A DNA stretch of 64,000 bases from G963662985 sp963662985 (GTDB lineage: Bacteria; Chloroflexota; Anaerolineae; Anaerolineales; UBA11579), in NCBI GenBank assembly GCA_963662985.1, contig OY760067.1:186001-250000 (forward strand). Direction: 5' to 3'. Of the stretch, positions 33,684-42,052 are shown in pieces (positions within the stretch are counted from its first letter, which is position 1; each line of letters begins with the position of its first letter). The notes under the pieces are model-generated. The model was not told the origin of the DNA. It did no database searches and saw only the letters and a list, made by a program, of their open reading frames with translations. A program made the translations under genes and the position numbers.

Positions 33684-34658
33684 ATGAAGATACATTTTTT
33701 GAAATCATTGAAACCCGATGAGATTGACTTTTTTACGCGTTCTTTTGATGAGAACATCGTGTTTAGCTTTGGAAAAGAGGCTGAAGCAAGTGGCGAGACT
33801 GCGTTGCTGATTGGCGGCGCTCCAAGAAAAGAAGACTTGGAAAAATTCCCAAATGCAAAGACGGTGTTTGTGCCATGGGCAGGTGTGCCGGTGGAATTGC
33901 GCGAGATCTTGGCAGACCAAGATGGATATCAGGTGTATAACTTGCACCACAATGCACGCAACACTGCTGAATTTGGGGTGACAATGATGGTGAGTGTGAT
34001 GAAGCAGGTGATCCCATATCATTTGGCATTACAGAAGAACGATTGGGAACCGCGCTATAACACTTGTGGGACGCAGGTTTTGGCAGGCAAGGAAGTGTTG
34101 ATGCTGGGTTGGGGACATATTGCAAAACATGCAGCTCGAATGTGTGAGGGGCTTGGAATGCATGTGACTGCTTTGAATCGAAGTAGCAAGGGAATTTGGA
34201 TGGATGGCTCTGTGAAGGTTGATTCGATTGCATGTTTGGATGCGTATTTGCCGACTGCTGATGTGGTGTTTTTGGCTTTGCCTTTGACAAGTGAGACGGA
34301 AGGTTTGATTGATGCGCGTCGCTTGGGGTTGATGAAGAAGACTGCCTATTTGGTGACGGTGGCACGTGGCCCTGTGGTGGTGGAGAAGGACTTCTATGAA
34401 GCATTGCGGGATGGCGTGATCGCTGGAGCGGGGATCGATGTGTGGTATCAATATCCAAAGAATCAGGAAAGCGCACATAACACTGCCCCATCGGCATATC
34501 CGTTTGGGGAATTGCAGAATGTGGTGTTGAGCCCGCACCGTGGTGGGATGGCAGAGGATTATGATGGGTTCACTAACGAAGAGACAGTGCATTTTGTGCA
34601 TAAGCTGGCTGCGGGAGAGCTTGATGAGGATGCGGTGGATTTGAGCCTCGGTTATTGA
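33684..34658 (+). CDS. D-isomer-specific 2-hydroxyacid dehydrogenase
   Basis: 324 residues. The ATG at 33684 follows AGGTAGG; the longer frame upstream crosses the terminator. The NAD-binding motif is VLMLGWGHIAKHAARMCEGL near residue 143. DVVFLALPLTSETEGLI, the family's substrate-binding Arg in VTVARGPVVVEKD, and the catalytic His in SPHRGG near 290 are present; the catalytic Glu/Asp is within GAGIDVWYQYP. It should interconvert a 2-oxoacid and a D-2-hydroxyacid or act on a phosphoglycerate-like substrate. Genome context does not narrow the substrate. Its GC content is higher than that of the first 30 kb. Confidence 0.88.
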   Translation: MKIHFLKSLKPDEIDFFTRSFDENIVFSFGKEAEASGETALLIGGAPRKEDLEKFPNAKTVFVPWAGVPVELREILADQDGYQVYNLHHNARNTAEFGVTMMVSVMKQVIPYHLALQKNDWEPRYNTCGTQVLAGKEVLMLGWGHIAKHAARMCEGLGMHVTALNRSSKGIWMDGSVKVDSIACLDAYLPTADVVFLALPLTSETEGLIDARRLGLMKKTAYLVTVARGPVVVEKDFYEALRDGVIAGAGIDVWYQYPKNQESAHNTAPSAYPFGELQNVVLSPHRGGMAEDYDGFTNEETVHFVHKLAAGELDEDAVDLSLGY

Positions 34659-34687
34659 TCGTCTTTTTTCTTGTTTTGATTTTATGA

Positions 34688-34720
34688 AACACTCTATGGC
34701 AACATGGAGTGTTTTTTGTT
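34688..34720 (+). terminator. Terminator after the dehydrogenase gene
   Basis: AACACTC / GAGTGTT stem with a loop that can pair further (TATGG region), followed by TTTTTGTTT. Confidence 0.75.
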
Positions 34721-34739
34721 TAAAGAGACTTGGATAAAA

Positions 34740-35230
34740 GGAGATGATATTATATGGCTATGCGCAACTTCTCTGAAAAGGATAAATTAGGGGATTTTTG
34801 CATATTTGTAAATCCATATTTGTAAACTTGAATTCTTTAACCTTTTGAAAAAGACAATAAAATGATAGCCCCAAAAGCTGCCAGAATGTGTTTTTGTTTG
34901 TGCAGGATGTGCCCTGCGGGTGTAAATTAGGTGCAGATGCTGCCAGGATTTTTGATGTTTTTGAATGATTTGTGCCAGATGGTGCCAAAAGCCGCCAAAA
35001 TGTGTTTTTTTGCTCCAAATCGTGCCAAGGTCTCTACGGGGCAGATAAAATTTTATTACTAGTTTCATTTTTCCTATTAAAGCCCTGATTTTTGGATCTT
35101 TTTTACCCAAAGTGCTTTGCTCAATTTTTTAAGATTAGTTGTGTTGTTAATGTTCATATAGAATACATGTTCTATTTACATGGAGTATTATACAAGATAA
35201 TTGAATATAAGTCAAAAAAGGAGATTGTAT
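34740..35230. repeat. Gene-free stretch with imperfect direct repeats
   Basis: About 490 bases without a convincing gene. Two 24-base imperfect direct repeats occur, CAAAAGCTGCCAGAATGTG(T5) at 34872-34895 and CAAAAGCCGCCAAAATGTG(T5) at 34986-35009, plus scattered GTGCCAR words between and around them. Short open frames on the minus strand only reflect the repeats. A GAA-N6-TTC palindrome (TAGAATACATGTTCTA, 35159-35174) resembles a one-mismatch version of the LexA-type box at 24902. The stretch could be a decayed gene or a small RNA locus. Confidence 0.4.
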
Positions 35231-35235
35231 AACCA

Positions 35236-35264
35236 TTGACTTTTTAGAGTAATTACTCTAATAT
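35236..35264 (+). promoter_or_regulatory. Promoter with TetR-type operator in the spacer
   Basis: TTGACT at 35236-35241, a 17-base spacer, and TAATAT at 35259-35264. The perfect 18-base palindrome TTAGAGTAATTACTCTAA (35244-35261) fills the spacer and overlaps the -10 box. It is placed for autorepression of the TetR gene that follows. Confidence 0.75.
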
Positions 35265-35292
35265 AAAGGCGAATTTTGAAAGAGGTATAAAA

Positions 35293-35892
35293 TTGGGTAC
35301 AAAAGAAGCAATCTTGGAAAGTGCGATGGTTTTATTCAATGAATATGGTACGGGACGGGTGTCTACGAATCATATTGCTGAAGAAGCCGGTGTGAGCCCC
35401 GGGAACTTGTATTATCACTTTAAGAATAAAGAAGAAATTATTCGGAAATTGTTTGATGTGATGGTGGCAGATTGGTCGAGTGTGTATGAATCGGTGGATG
35501 GTAAGGTTTTTACATTGGCAATCGGTGAGGAATTTTTGATTGGGCATTATGAAATGCTGTGGAAATATCGATTTTTCAGCCGTGAGATGGTGGCTTTGAT
35601 CCAAAAAGACCCCCTATTGGGTGAAAAACAATTCGCTACTTATGCACAAAGAATGAATCAATTGGAAGCAATTCTCTTGAATGCAGAAAAAGATGGATTT
35701 ATCGATTTTCGAAGTGACAAGGTTCTGATAGAAAATGTACTGACGATTATTATGGTGATCTCTAACCAATTTTTGATTCATTTGGAAAGCGTGGGGGCTG
35801 ATGTGACAAAAAAAGAATTAGGGAAAGGGGCAGCGCTTGTGTTGCAGGTTCTTCGCCCTTATTTTGTTAATGAAGATGGTTTTATATCTTAA
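35293..35892 (+). CDS. TetR-family transcriptional repressor
   Basis: 199 residues starting at a TTG (35293) that follows AAAGAGG. The N-terminal HTH is textbook: AILESAMVLFNEYGTGRVST, NHIAEEAGVSPGNLYYHFKN, KEEIIRKLFD. The C-terminal ligand domain is of the type that precedes several lipid or drug regulons. A perfect palindrome overlaps its promoter, so it probably represses itself and the nitroreductase gene 14 bases downstream. The ligand is unknown. Confidence 0.88.
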   Translation: MGTKEAILESAMVLFNEYGTGRVSTNHIAEEAGVSPGNLYYHFKNKEEIIRKLFDVMVADWSSVYESVDGKVFTLAIGEEFLIGHYEMLWKYRFFSREMVALIQKDPLLGEKQFATYAQRMNQLEAILLNAEKDGFIDFRSDKVLIENVLTIIMVISNQFLIHLESVGADVTKKELGKGAALVLQVLRPYFVNEDGFIS

Positions 35893-35905
35893 AAAGGTGA
35901 AAAAA

Positions 35906-37030
35906 ATGAATAAAAAAACAAATAATGATAGTAGTTCTCGACGTAGTTTTTTGAAGCTGGGTTTAGCTGGGGGAACAGCTGTGGTGGGAGCAAGCGTACT
36001 GCGTAATGCGCGCCCGTGGGAGAATTATGCAGAGGAAAGTGTGGATATTCGGGCAATGGATAAGATGAATGCCAATTGGAGTGATTTGGAAAAGATTGTC
36101 TATTTTGGTACTTTGGCAGCAAGTGGACATAATACACAACCATGGTTATTTGAAATTGGGCAAGATGAAATTGTTTTGAAGCCTGACTTTTCGAGAAGCC
36201 TGCCAGTGGTGGACCCTGAACATCGAGAATTATGGATCAGCTTGGGATGTGCGTTGGAAAACATGAAAGTGGCTGCACGTGAATTTGGGTATACCTATGA
36301 AGTGTACTATCCGGATGATGTGGAAACTGGCAAAATTCGTTTGATGTTGAAGATGGGAGCAAAAGAGAGTTCATCGACTTTTGAAGCAATTTCAAAACGG
36401 CAGAATACGCGAAATAACTTTAATGATGAGGTAGTGAGTGATTCAATCCTGTATGAAGTGCGCTCTGTTGAAATTGATGTGTCACAGGGAATTGATATTT
36501 TTACGGATGCGGAACGAATGGAACAAATTCGCAAGTGGGTGTTTGAGGGGAATTTGCAACAATATGCTAGTAAGGATTTTGTGGAAGAATTAAATGAGTG
36601 GCTGCGATTTAATAAAGGTAGTGCGATGAGAGCGAATGATGGTTTGTTCTCACGATGCAGTGGGAATCCAGAAGTGCCAAGTTGGCTGGGAAAAATCTTT
36701 GTGAGCACAATGACACCTGAAGCACAGGCAGAGAGTGATGATGAGAAAATGGTTCACAGTGATGGGTATTTGGTGTTCTCCACAAAGGGAGATTCTGTGC
36801 GTGAGTGGGTGTTGACTGGTGAACTTTATGAACGGGTGGCATTGGTGTTGACAAAACATAATGTGCGATCGTCTTTTATGAATCAACCAATTGAAGTGCC
36901 TGAATTAAGAGAGTATTTATATGAACCGTTGGAATTGTTTGGTGAACGACCGCAATTAATTGTGCGGTATGGATATGGAGAATTGATGCCCTATTCTCTG
37001 CGACGACCTTTAGAAGAAGTGGTGCGGTAA
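35906..37030 (+). CDS. Tat-exported nitroreductase-like flavoprotein (Acg-type)
   Basis: 374 residues. The ATG at 35906 follows AAAAGGTGAA; earlier in-frame ATGs lie in the tetR gene. A twin-arginine signal is clear: SSRRSFLKLGLAGGTAVVGA (residues about 11-30). The mature protein has FGTLAASGHNTQPWLFEIG and SLGCALENMKVAAREFGYTY, which match Acg-like members of the nitroreductase fold that bind FMN. Export by Tat fits folding with FMN in the cytoplasm. Co-transcription with tetR suggests induction by a small molecule, perhaps a nitroaromatic or quinone; this is inference. Confidence 0.82.
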   Translation: MNKKTNNDSSSRRSFLKLGLAGGTAVVGASVLRNARPWENYAEESVDIRAMDKMNANWSDLEKIVYFGTLAASGHNTQPWLFEIGQDEIVLKPDFSRSLPVVDPEHRELWISLGCALENMKVAAREFGYTYEVYYPDDVETGKIRLMLKMGAKESSSTFEAISKRQNTRNNFNDEVVSDSILYEVRSVEIDVSQGIDIFTDAERMEQIRKWVFEGNLQQYASKDFVEELNEWLRFNKGSAMRANDGLFSRCSGNPEVPSWLGKIFVSTMTPEAQAESDDEKMVHSDGYLVFSTKGDSVREWVLTGELYERVALVLTKHNVRSSFMNQPIEVPELREYLYEPLELFGERPQLIVRYGYGELMPYSLRRPLEEVVR

Positions 37031-37069
37031 ATGCGCAAGCGTTGTTTCTAATGAGAGCTAATATTTCTC

Positions 37070-37105
37070 AACGGATGAACATTCTTAGTTCATCCGTTTT
37101 TTTTT
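37070..37105 (+). terminator. Terminator after the nitroreductase gene
   Basis: AACGGATGAAC / GTTCATCCGTT perfect 11-base stem with loop ATTCTTA, followed by a run of T. Confidence 0.88.
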
Positions 37106-37210
37106 ATTTTATTTTGGCATAAAAATGACTTTTGGATATATTGCTTTATATGGAAAGTTGTATAATTAATGCGAATTATTTTGATTTATATTTAGGAAAG
37201 GGAGAAAGAT

Positions 37211-38425
37211 ATGGGTCAAAAAGAAATGAAAGTGCTTAAATTTCCTAGCAGACATCAACGTTATTATTTTAGTTTTATGGAATCATTTGGGTGGGATGTG
37301 CAAGAATTTCATGAAATGGTGGATGGGTCGATTACTTATTCTTCAGGAAGCACAAGTAGTTATAATTTTGGTAGTTTTCATGGGAATACACAACATTTTC
37401 GGGGTGGTAATATGAGCCATTTCTCTGGACATACGTGGGATTTTGGAGAAAGCTATGATTCAGGAACGGAAATCACTGAAGTGACAACAAGTTTTACGGT
37501 GACATTTGTGCGTGATCGGGATATTCCACATAAAGCTGAATTAGATCAAATTGAACAACGATTCCATAACTTGACACCTGCTTATTTTAAACGATTGGAT
37601 AAAATCCATATCTTTTTTAAGGATATCCCCGAAGAGCAATGGCCAGAATGGCAGGCTGTGCTAGCTTGTTCAAATGATGCTTGGGCGGTGAGACGACGCC
37701 CTGTTCAACAAAGCCCAACGCGACAGGTATCTGCTCCCAAAACTACAACTCAAAAGCGAGTTTCTGCTCCAAAACCAGTTGTCAATAAAGATTCAACTTC
37801 TGTTGTAAAACCTACGCCCAAAAAACCCGTTAAAAAATTTACACAACTTTATCAGTTAGAACGACCAAGCTTTGAGGAATATGCTGCAGAATATTGTAAA
37901 GAGCAAAATTTGGATAAGAATACAAAAGGATTAGATGTGTTTTTAAAGGGATTGGAATGTTGGTATGCTAAATATTCATATGAAAACGCAATTAAGTATT
38001 TTAAAGAAGCAATTGAGATTAATCCAAAAGAACCACATTTTTGGATATGGGTTGCGGAATACCATCATCATAATCGTGAAATGGATAAAATGATTGCACT
38101 CTATCAAAAAGCGTTGAAAGAACTACCTAATAATCCAAAAATTTTGACTTCTTTAAGCTACGCCTATTTATGGGGAAAAGATCCAGATAATGCAAAAAAA
38201 TATTTGAAAAATCTAACTAAGAACTTAAAGAAATATGATGTTAAAACTCAAATAACTATCTATCGTTTGACAGGGAATATTCACGAATTTAATGAAGAAT
38301 ATGAAAAAGCGATGCAATTTTATGATATGGCGGATAGTCTGATTGATTCAAACGATGATAAGACAATAGATCTATTTCAAAGGCTTTTGAAAGATAAAAT
38401 GAATAAATTAAAAACTAAGAATTAA
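37211..38425 (+). CDS. TPR protein with a conserved N-terminal module, copy 1
   Basis: 404 residues. The N-terminal module (1-155) starts MKVLKFPSRHQRYYFSFMES and includes FTVTFVRDRDIPHKAELDQI, split by a Ser/Gly/aromatic insert (residues about 45-85). A Pro/Lys/Thr linker follows, and residues about 255-400 hold TPR-type helical repeats (NAIKYFKEAIEINPKEPHFW, DKMIALYQKALKELPNNPKI). The N-terminal 'TVTFVRDRDIP...' pattern recalls small proteins with T-F-x-R-D motifs in Gram-positives, but I cannot name it. No signal peptide, so cytoplasmic. It is followed by a near-copy in tandem. GGAAAGGGAG precedes the ATG. Confidence 0.65.
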   Translation: MGQKEMKVLKFPSRHQRYYFSFMESFGWDVQEFHEMVDGSITYSSGSTSSYNFGSFHGNTQHFRGGNMSHFSGHTWDFGESYDSGTEITEVTTSFTVTFVRDRDIPHKAELDQIEQRFHNLTPAYFKRLDKIHIFFKDIPEEQWPEWQAVLACSNDAWAVRRRPVQQSPTRQVSAPKTTTQKRVSAPKPVVNKDSTSVVKPTPKKPVKKFTQLYQLERPSFEEYAAEYCKEQNLDKNTKGLDVFLKGLECWYAKYSYENAIKYFKEAIEINPKEPHFWIWVAEYHHHNREMDKMIALYQKALKELPNNPKILTSLSYAYLWGKDPDNAKKYLKNLTKNLKKYDVKTQITIYRLTGNIHEFNEEYEKAMQFYDMADSLIDSNDDKTIDLFQRLLKDKMNKLKTKN

Positions 38426-38558
38426 TTTTTGTAAATCTGAGTTAAGAAAATCAAGATAATTTTTTTATTAATATGTAATACATGCATAGAGATTTGTATA
38501 AAATGCAATAGATATGATGTAAAAAAAATTCATCTTTCTATTTAGGAAAGGTATAAAA

Positions 38559-39761
38559 ATGAGTCAAAAAGAAATGAAAGTGCTTAAATTTCCTAGCAGA
38601 CATCAACGCTATTATATTAGTTTTATGGAGTCATTTGGGTGGGAAGTGCAAGAATTTCATGAAATGGTGGATCAGACTTATACTTATTCTTCGGGAAGCA
38701 CTACAAACAACAGTTATGGAAGTTTTCATGGGAATGTGCAGCATTACCGTGGAAGTAATATGAGTCATCTTTCGGGTAGGTCATCAAATTATGGACATAG
38801 TTATAATTCTGGTTCAGAAATTACACAGGTAACAACAAGTTTCACTGTGACTTTTGTGCGAGATCGTGATATTCCACATAAAGCTGAATTAGAACGAATT
38901 GAACAAAGTTTCCACAATTTGACACCAGCTTATTTTAAACGTTTAAATAAAATCCATATCTTTTTTAAAGATGTTCCCCAAAATCAATGGCCAGAATGGC
39001 AAGCTATTCAGGCTTGTGCGAATGATGCGAGAGCAGTGAGACGACGCCCTGTTCAGCAAAGCCCGACGCGACAAGTAGCAGCACCACAGAAAAGCGTACA
39101 AAAGCCTGCTGTTTCGGCTCCTCCACCGGCTATATCGAAACCTACTAAAACAGTCGCAAAACCTACGCCTAAACCGATTAAGAAAGCGCCACCAGCAACA
39201 GTGGTGGAACGACAAAGCTTTGAGGAGTATGCGGAGGGTTTTTGCAAAAATAGAAATTGGGATGAGAATACAAAAGGCAAGGATGAATTTTTAAAGGGTC
39301 TAAAATGTTGGTATGCTAACTACTCAGATAAAAATGCACTTAAGTATTTTAAGCAGGCAGTTGAGATTAATCCAAAAGAACCTGTTTTTTGGGAATGGTT
39401 TGCGAAACCTGAATATTATCAAAATAAATATCAAAAATCTATTGAAGTTTATCATCAAGCTTTGAAAGAGCTACCTGACAATCAACAAATTTTATCTACG
39501 TTAATTTATATCTATATTAGAGCTGAAGAGATAAATAATGCTGAGGAATATTTGGCAATATTGAAAAAGAATGTTACAGATGAAGATCTCCCACTTCAAG
39601 TATCTATTATCCGTTTAACAGGGCAGATTCATGAGGCTAAAGTTGAATATAAAGAAGCAATGCAACTTTATAATAAGGCGGATAAATTAGTAGATCCAGA
39701 GAAAGATTTTTTTGTGGGAATTTATCAGCAAAATTTGAAAAATAAAATGAAAAAATCATAA
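38559..39761 (+). CDS. TPR protein with a conserved N-terminal module, copy 2
   Basis: 400 residues, a tandem paralogue of the preceding gene along its whole length; even the leader (CTATTTAGGAAAGG before the ATG) and the first 60 bases of coding sequence are nearly identical. Differences gather in the Ser/Gly/Asn insert, the Ala/Pro/Lys linker (residues about 165-210) and the TPR part (KSIEVYHQALKELPDNQQIL). The conserved N-terminal module and diverging linker and TPR region suggest one shared partner and one variable partner. Function unknown. The muconolactone-isomerase-like gene follows 18 bases later. Confidence 0.65.
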   Translation: MSQKEMKVLKFPSRHQRYYISFMESFGWEVQEFHEMVDQTYTYSSGSTTNNSYGSFHGNVQHYRGSNMSHLSGRSSNYGHSYNSGSEITQVTTSFTVTFVRDRDIPHKAELERIEQSFHNLTPAYFKRLNKIHIFFKDVPQNQWPEWQAIQACANDARAVRRRPVQQSPTRQVAAPQKSVQKPAVSAPPPAISKPTKTVAKPTPKPIKKAPPATVVERQSFEEYAEGFCKNRNWDENTKGKDEFLKGLKCWYANYSDKNALKYFKQAVEINPKEPVFWEWFAKPEYYQNKYQKSIEVYHQALKELPDNQQILSTLIYIYIRAEEINNAEEYLAILKKNVTDEDLPLQVSIIRLTGQIHEAKVEYKEAMQLYNKADKLVDPEKDFFVGIYQQNLKNKMKKS

Positions 39762-39779
39762 CGCTTTGGGAGTTGGGTA

Positions 39780-40064
39780 ATGCGGTTTTTTGCTTTGGAA
39801 CGAGAAATTGAAAATGTAAATTGGGAAGGTCAAGATGAGCTCTTGTGTGAAGAAGCGGCGCATGTGCTAGGATTGATGAATAAGGGTGTTGTGGAAGATA
39901 TTTATTTCACTGAGGAGCATAATGCGATACTATTTTTAATGGGAGAAGATTTGAAAAAAATCCAAGAATTAGTGGATGCGTTTCCTTTGGTGAAAGCGGG
40001 TTTGATTAGATTTGAAGTGCATGAATTGCTTCCGTATGATGGGTTTGAAAGATTATCAAATTGA
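39780..40064 (+). CDS. Small YciI/muconolactone-isomerase-like protein
   Basis: 94 residues, probably a ferredoxin-like alpha/beta barrel that dimerises. MRFFALEREIENVNWEGQDE, the middle VVEDIYFTEEHNAILFLMGE and the end PLVKAGLIRFEVHELLPYDG-F resemble a group of small proteins that databases often label superoxide dismutase or muconolactone isomerase-like without biochemical proof. GGGAG precedes the ATG. It may be co-transcribed with the TPR pair. Function unknown. Confidence 0.6.
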   Translation: MRFFALEREIENVNWEGQDELLCEEAAHVLGLMNKGVVEDIYFTEEHNAILFLMGEDLKKIQELVDAFPLVKAGLIRFEVHELLPYDGFERLSN

Positions 40065-40080
40065 GACTTTTGCTTAAAGC

Positions 40081-40117
40081 ACAAAGACCCAGGCGAGGGG
40101 GGCGCCCAGATCTTTGT
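40081..40117. other. GC-rich hairpin without a T run
   Basis: ACAAAGA (40081-40087) pairs with TCTTTGT (40111-40117), and inside it GGCG pairs with CGCC around a G-rich loop. No T run follows, so it is not a standard terminator. It stands out in AT-rich surroundings 17 bases after the upstream stop. Confidence 0.4.
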
Positions 40118-40205
40118 ATTTACATAATATCACATTATTAACTTTTTTGTAATTAAAGTTACTGATTGATAGAAATTGATAGTTTTTTCTTAACTATATA
40201 AATAT

Positions 40206-40237
40206 AAAAAAGGTGCTACGAAGCACCTTTTTTTTGA
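40206..40237. terminator. Bidirectional terminator
   Basis: AAAAAAGGTGCT and AGCACCTTTTTT with a short ACGA loop, T run on both strands. It separates the convergent genes ending at 40064 and 40248. Confidence 0.85.
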
Positions 40238-40247
40238 ATCATTTTGT

Positions 40248-41060
40248 TTATTTAATGGGAATTTGGATCTCTGTGCGATATTCACTGGGATTTTGTGCGT
40301 TCCATGGACCGATAAATGGGAGTTGGCGGGGATGGCCGGCGATCTCGATGTTGTTTTCTTCTAACCAAGCGCCGAGGAAGGTGAAGGCAGGGGCGATGTT
40401 GGTGTATTCTCCTTTGACTATGATGGCGGCTACTTTGAGTAGGGCTTGGGTGGTGCGATATTGATATGGAGAATCAGCTGAGACAATTGTTTGCACTTCT
40501 TGAAGGACTTCTACATCGACGCCATTTTCTACTTTGGTTTCATCGTAATAGACGGCAAAACAAATTCCATTTTCTTTAAGTGGTGCTTGGGTTTGTTTGG
40601 TATAAGTGCCAAGCTTCATCCAAAGATCGCCTTCTCGATCATAGGCAGGGATGATTTCTCGGAGAGCGAGCATTTGGTAAGATGGGACAGATTTTATTTC
40701 TACTTCGTAATTCGTCATTTCATTTTCCTTATTTAGATTTTGAATGGCAAATTTGATCTTGTGGATTTTTGTTTGTTCTTGGGTGATGTTTTGCTCAATT
40801 TCAGACAGTTTGTTTTGCAAAATCTGTTCTCTGGTATTTCTGTCAGGTTGTGCGAGATAGGTTTGGATCTCTGCGACGTTGAAACCTAGATCACGCAGTT
40901 GGATAATTTTGTTGATGATGGGCAATTGTTTTGCGGTATAGTAGCGGAAGCCCGTGAAATCATCGACGTATGCGGGTTTGAAGATGCCTACCTCATCGTA
41001 GTAACGTAACATGCGGATGGATACGAAAGAGAGCTTTGAAAAATCACCTATTCTGAACAT
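40248..41060 (-). CDS. MerR-family regulator with GyrI-like effector domain
   Basis: 270 residues, BmrR-like layout. Residues 1-70 are a MerR HTH (RIGDFSKLSFVSIRMLRYYD, FRYYTAKQLPIINKIIQLRD). A dimerisation coiled coil spans about 75-110. Residues about 118-270 form a GyrI/AraC-type small-molecule binding domain (VEIKSVPSYQMLALREIIPA, ending YRTEIQIPIK). CAAGGAG precedes the ATG. Its own promoter has the 19-base spacer and dyad typical for MerR activation, so it likely senses a hydrophobic or cationic compound and activates itself. No efflux pump gene is adjacent. Confidence 0.88.
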   Translation of the reverse strand: MFRIGDFSKLSFVSIRMLRYYDEVGIFKPAYVDDFTGFRYYTAKQLPIINKIIQLRDLGFNVAEIQTYLAQPDRNTREQILQNKLSEIEQNITQEQTKIHKIKFAIQNLNKENEMTNYEVEIKSVPSYQMLALREIIPAYDREGDLWMKLGTYTKQTQAPLKENGICFAVYYDETKVENGVDVEVLQEVQTIVSADSPYQYRTTQALLKVAAIIVKGEYTNIAPAFTFLGAWLEENNIEIAGHPRQLPFIGPWNAQNPSEYRTEIQIPIK

Positions 41061-41114
41061 TTTTGCTCCTTGATCAATTTTGCTTTGATAAAAAGTAATT
41101 CGAATTACATGTAT

Positions 41115-41145
41115 ATTGTACTGTCTACCATACTGGTAGAGGCAA
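41115..41145 (-). promoter_or_regulatory. MerR-type promoter with 19-base spacer and dyad
   Basis: On the minus strand TTGCCT (41145-41140), a 19-base spacer, TACAAT (41120-41115). The spacer starts with CTACCAGTATGGTAG, a near-perfect inverted repeat. Overlong spacers with a central dyad are the hallmark of promoters twisted open by MerR proteins. Confidence 0.8.
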
Positions 41146-41223
41146 GGGCGAATTTTATTTTTTATATTTGATTTTATTATTTTCTTTTGAAATGCTGTGA
41201 TGCACTGCTCTATGATGAGTTGA

Positions 41224-41253
41224 TTGACCTTGGAGGATTAATTTCTCTATAAT
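41224..41253 (+). promoter_or_regulatory. Promoter of the gene at 41332
   Basis: TTGACC at 41224-41229, 18-base spacer, TATAAT at 41248-41253. An ATG directly after the -10 box (41254) lies too early to be transcribed, which supports the downstream start at 41332. Confidence 0.65.
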
Positions 41254-41331
41254 ATGTTAACAAAAATTACTGGAGACACCCTTTTAATATCGAAGTTACT
41301 TATTGAATTTTTTTTAGAAAAAGAGGTTCGT

Positions 41332-41970
41332 ATGGGTATACTGACAAAGATGTTTGCAAAAGAGAAAAAAGAATATCTGGAAAAAGATAATCGAGGAACT
41401 CGCTTGGAGAACAAAGACCAAATTGTTTCTTATTGGTCTGCACGACAGGCATCTCAAAAATTTTATCCTTTTGCAATGTATAAATTTTCAAACGAAAGTG
41501 ATGCTAGAAATTCATTGCTGAGTTTGGATGTGATTCATGAGGCTACAGACAGTCATAAACTAATTTGTACTGAGACTCTTGATTATGGATATTGGGGGTG
41601 GGAAGACGGCACTTTTGAGGCTTTTGTTTGCGGGAAAGATCTTTCTCATGATTTGTGGAAGAAAGCTAAAGAGGCATTTGCGCAACATGGGGGCAGTTTG
41701 AAAAACGATGAAGAACCTGCGATGAGCGCTCAAAAGAAAGAGCCAAAAAATAATGTGAATATCAAAAAAGTGAAATTCGTGCGTGAAGAACGAAAGCCGG
41801 CACCTATTACTCAGCAAACGATGACTTATCGAATTCATCGCGGGCCAGACGCAGAAACTGCAAAAGCATTTTTGTCACAACATCCAGTGACTAAGCCGTT
41901 GTATTATGTGATTGTTGAAACGCCAGAAGGAAACTATGGGCGAGACATTGATGGGATTTATCGGGAATAA
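41332..41970 (+). CDS. Unknown cytoplasmic protein
   Basis: 212 residues. The ATG at 41332 follows AGAGG. The N-terminal domain (about 20-120) has YWSARQASQKFYPFAMYKFS and ETLDYGYWGWEDGTFEAFVC, the C-terminal domain (about 160-212) has MTYRIHRGPDAETAKAFLSQ and YYVIVETPEGNYGRDIDGIY; a charged linker joins them. No signal peptide or membrane span. The short C-terminal 'ETPEGNYGRDIDGIY' motif suggests a small alpha/beta binding module. I do not recognise the family. Confidence 0.6.
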   Translation: MGILTKMFAKEKKEYLEKDNRGTRLENKDQIVSYWSARQASQKFYPFAMYKFSNESDARNSLLSLDVIHEATDSHKLICTETLDYGYWGWEDGTFEAFVCGKDLSHDLWKKAKEAFAQHGGSLKNDEEPAMSAQKKEPKNNVNIKKVKFVREERKPAPITQQTMTYRIHRGPDAETAKAFLSQHPVTKPLYYVIVETPEGNYGRDIDGIYRE

Positions 41971-41990
41971 GTAGAAATTACCTATTTAGG

Positions 41991-42033
41991 GCGTCTGCTG
42001 TGTGAAAAAACAACAGACGCTTTTTTATTTTTC
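41991..42033 (+). terminator. Terminator before the preQ1 leader
   Basis: GCGTCTG / CAGACGC stem with an A-rich loop, followed by TTTTTTATTTTT. Confidence 0.8.
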
Positions 42034-42052
42034 AAATTTTGGAAAAAGATGA

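Noticed and set aside
34872..35009. CRISPR array
   Set aside because: Only two imperfect repeats 114 bases apart, and no cas genes.
34758..35110. Two minus-strand frames of 86 and 107 codons
   Set aside because: They only translate the direct repeats (KNTFW.LL twice), overlap each other and lack ribosome-binding sites.
40081..40117. Rho-independent terminator
   Set aside because: No T run follows the stem; a standard terminator is at 40206.
41254..41331. N-terminal extension of the unknown protein at 41332
   Set aside because: Its ATG directly abuts the -10 box, upstream of any likely transcription start.
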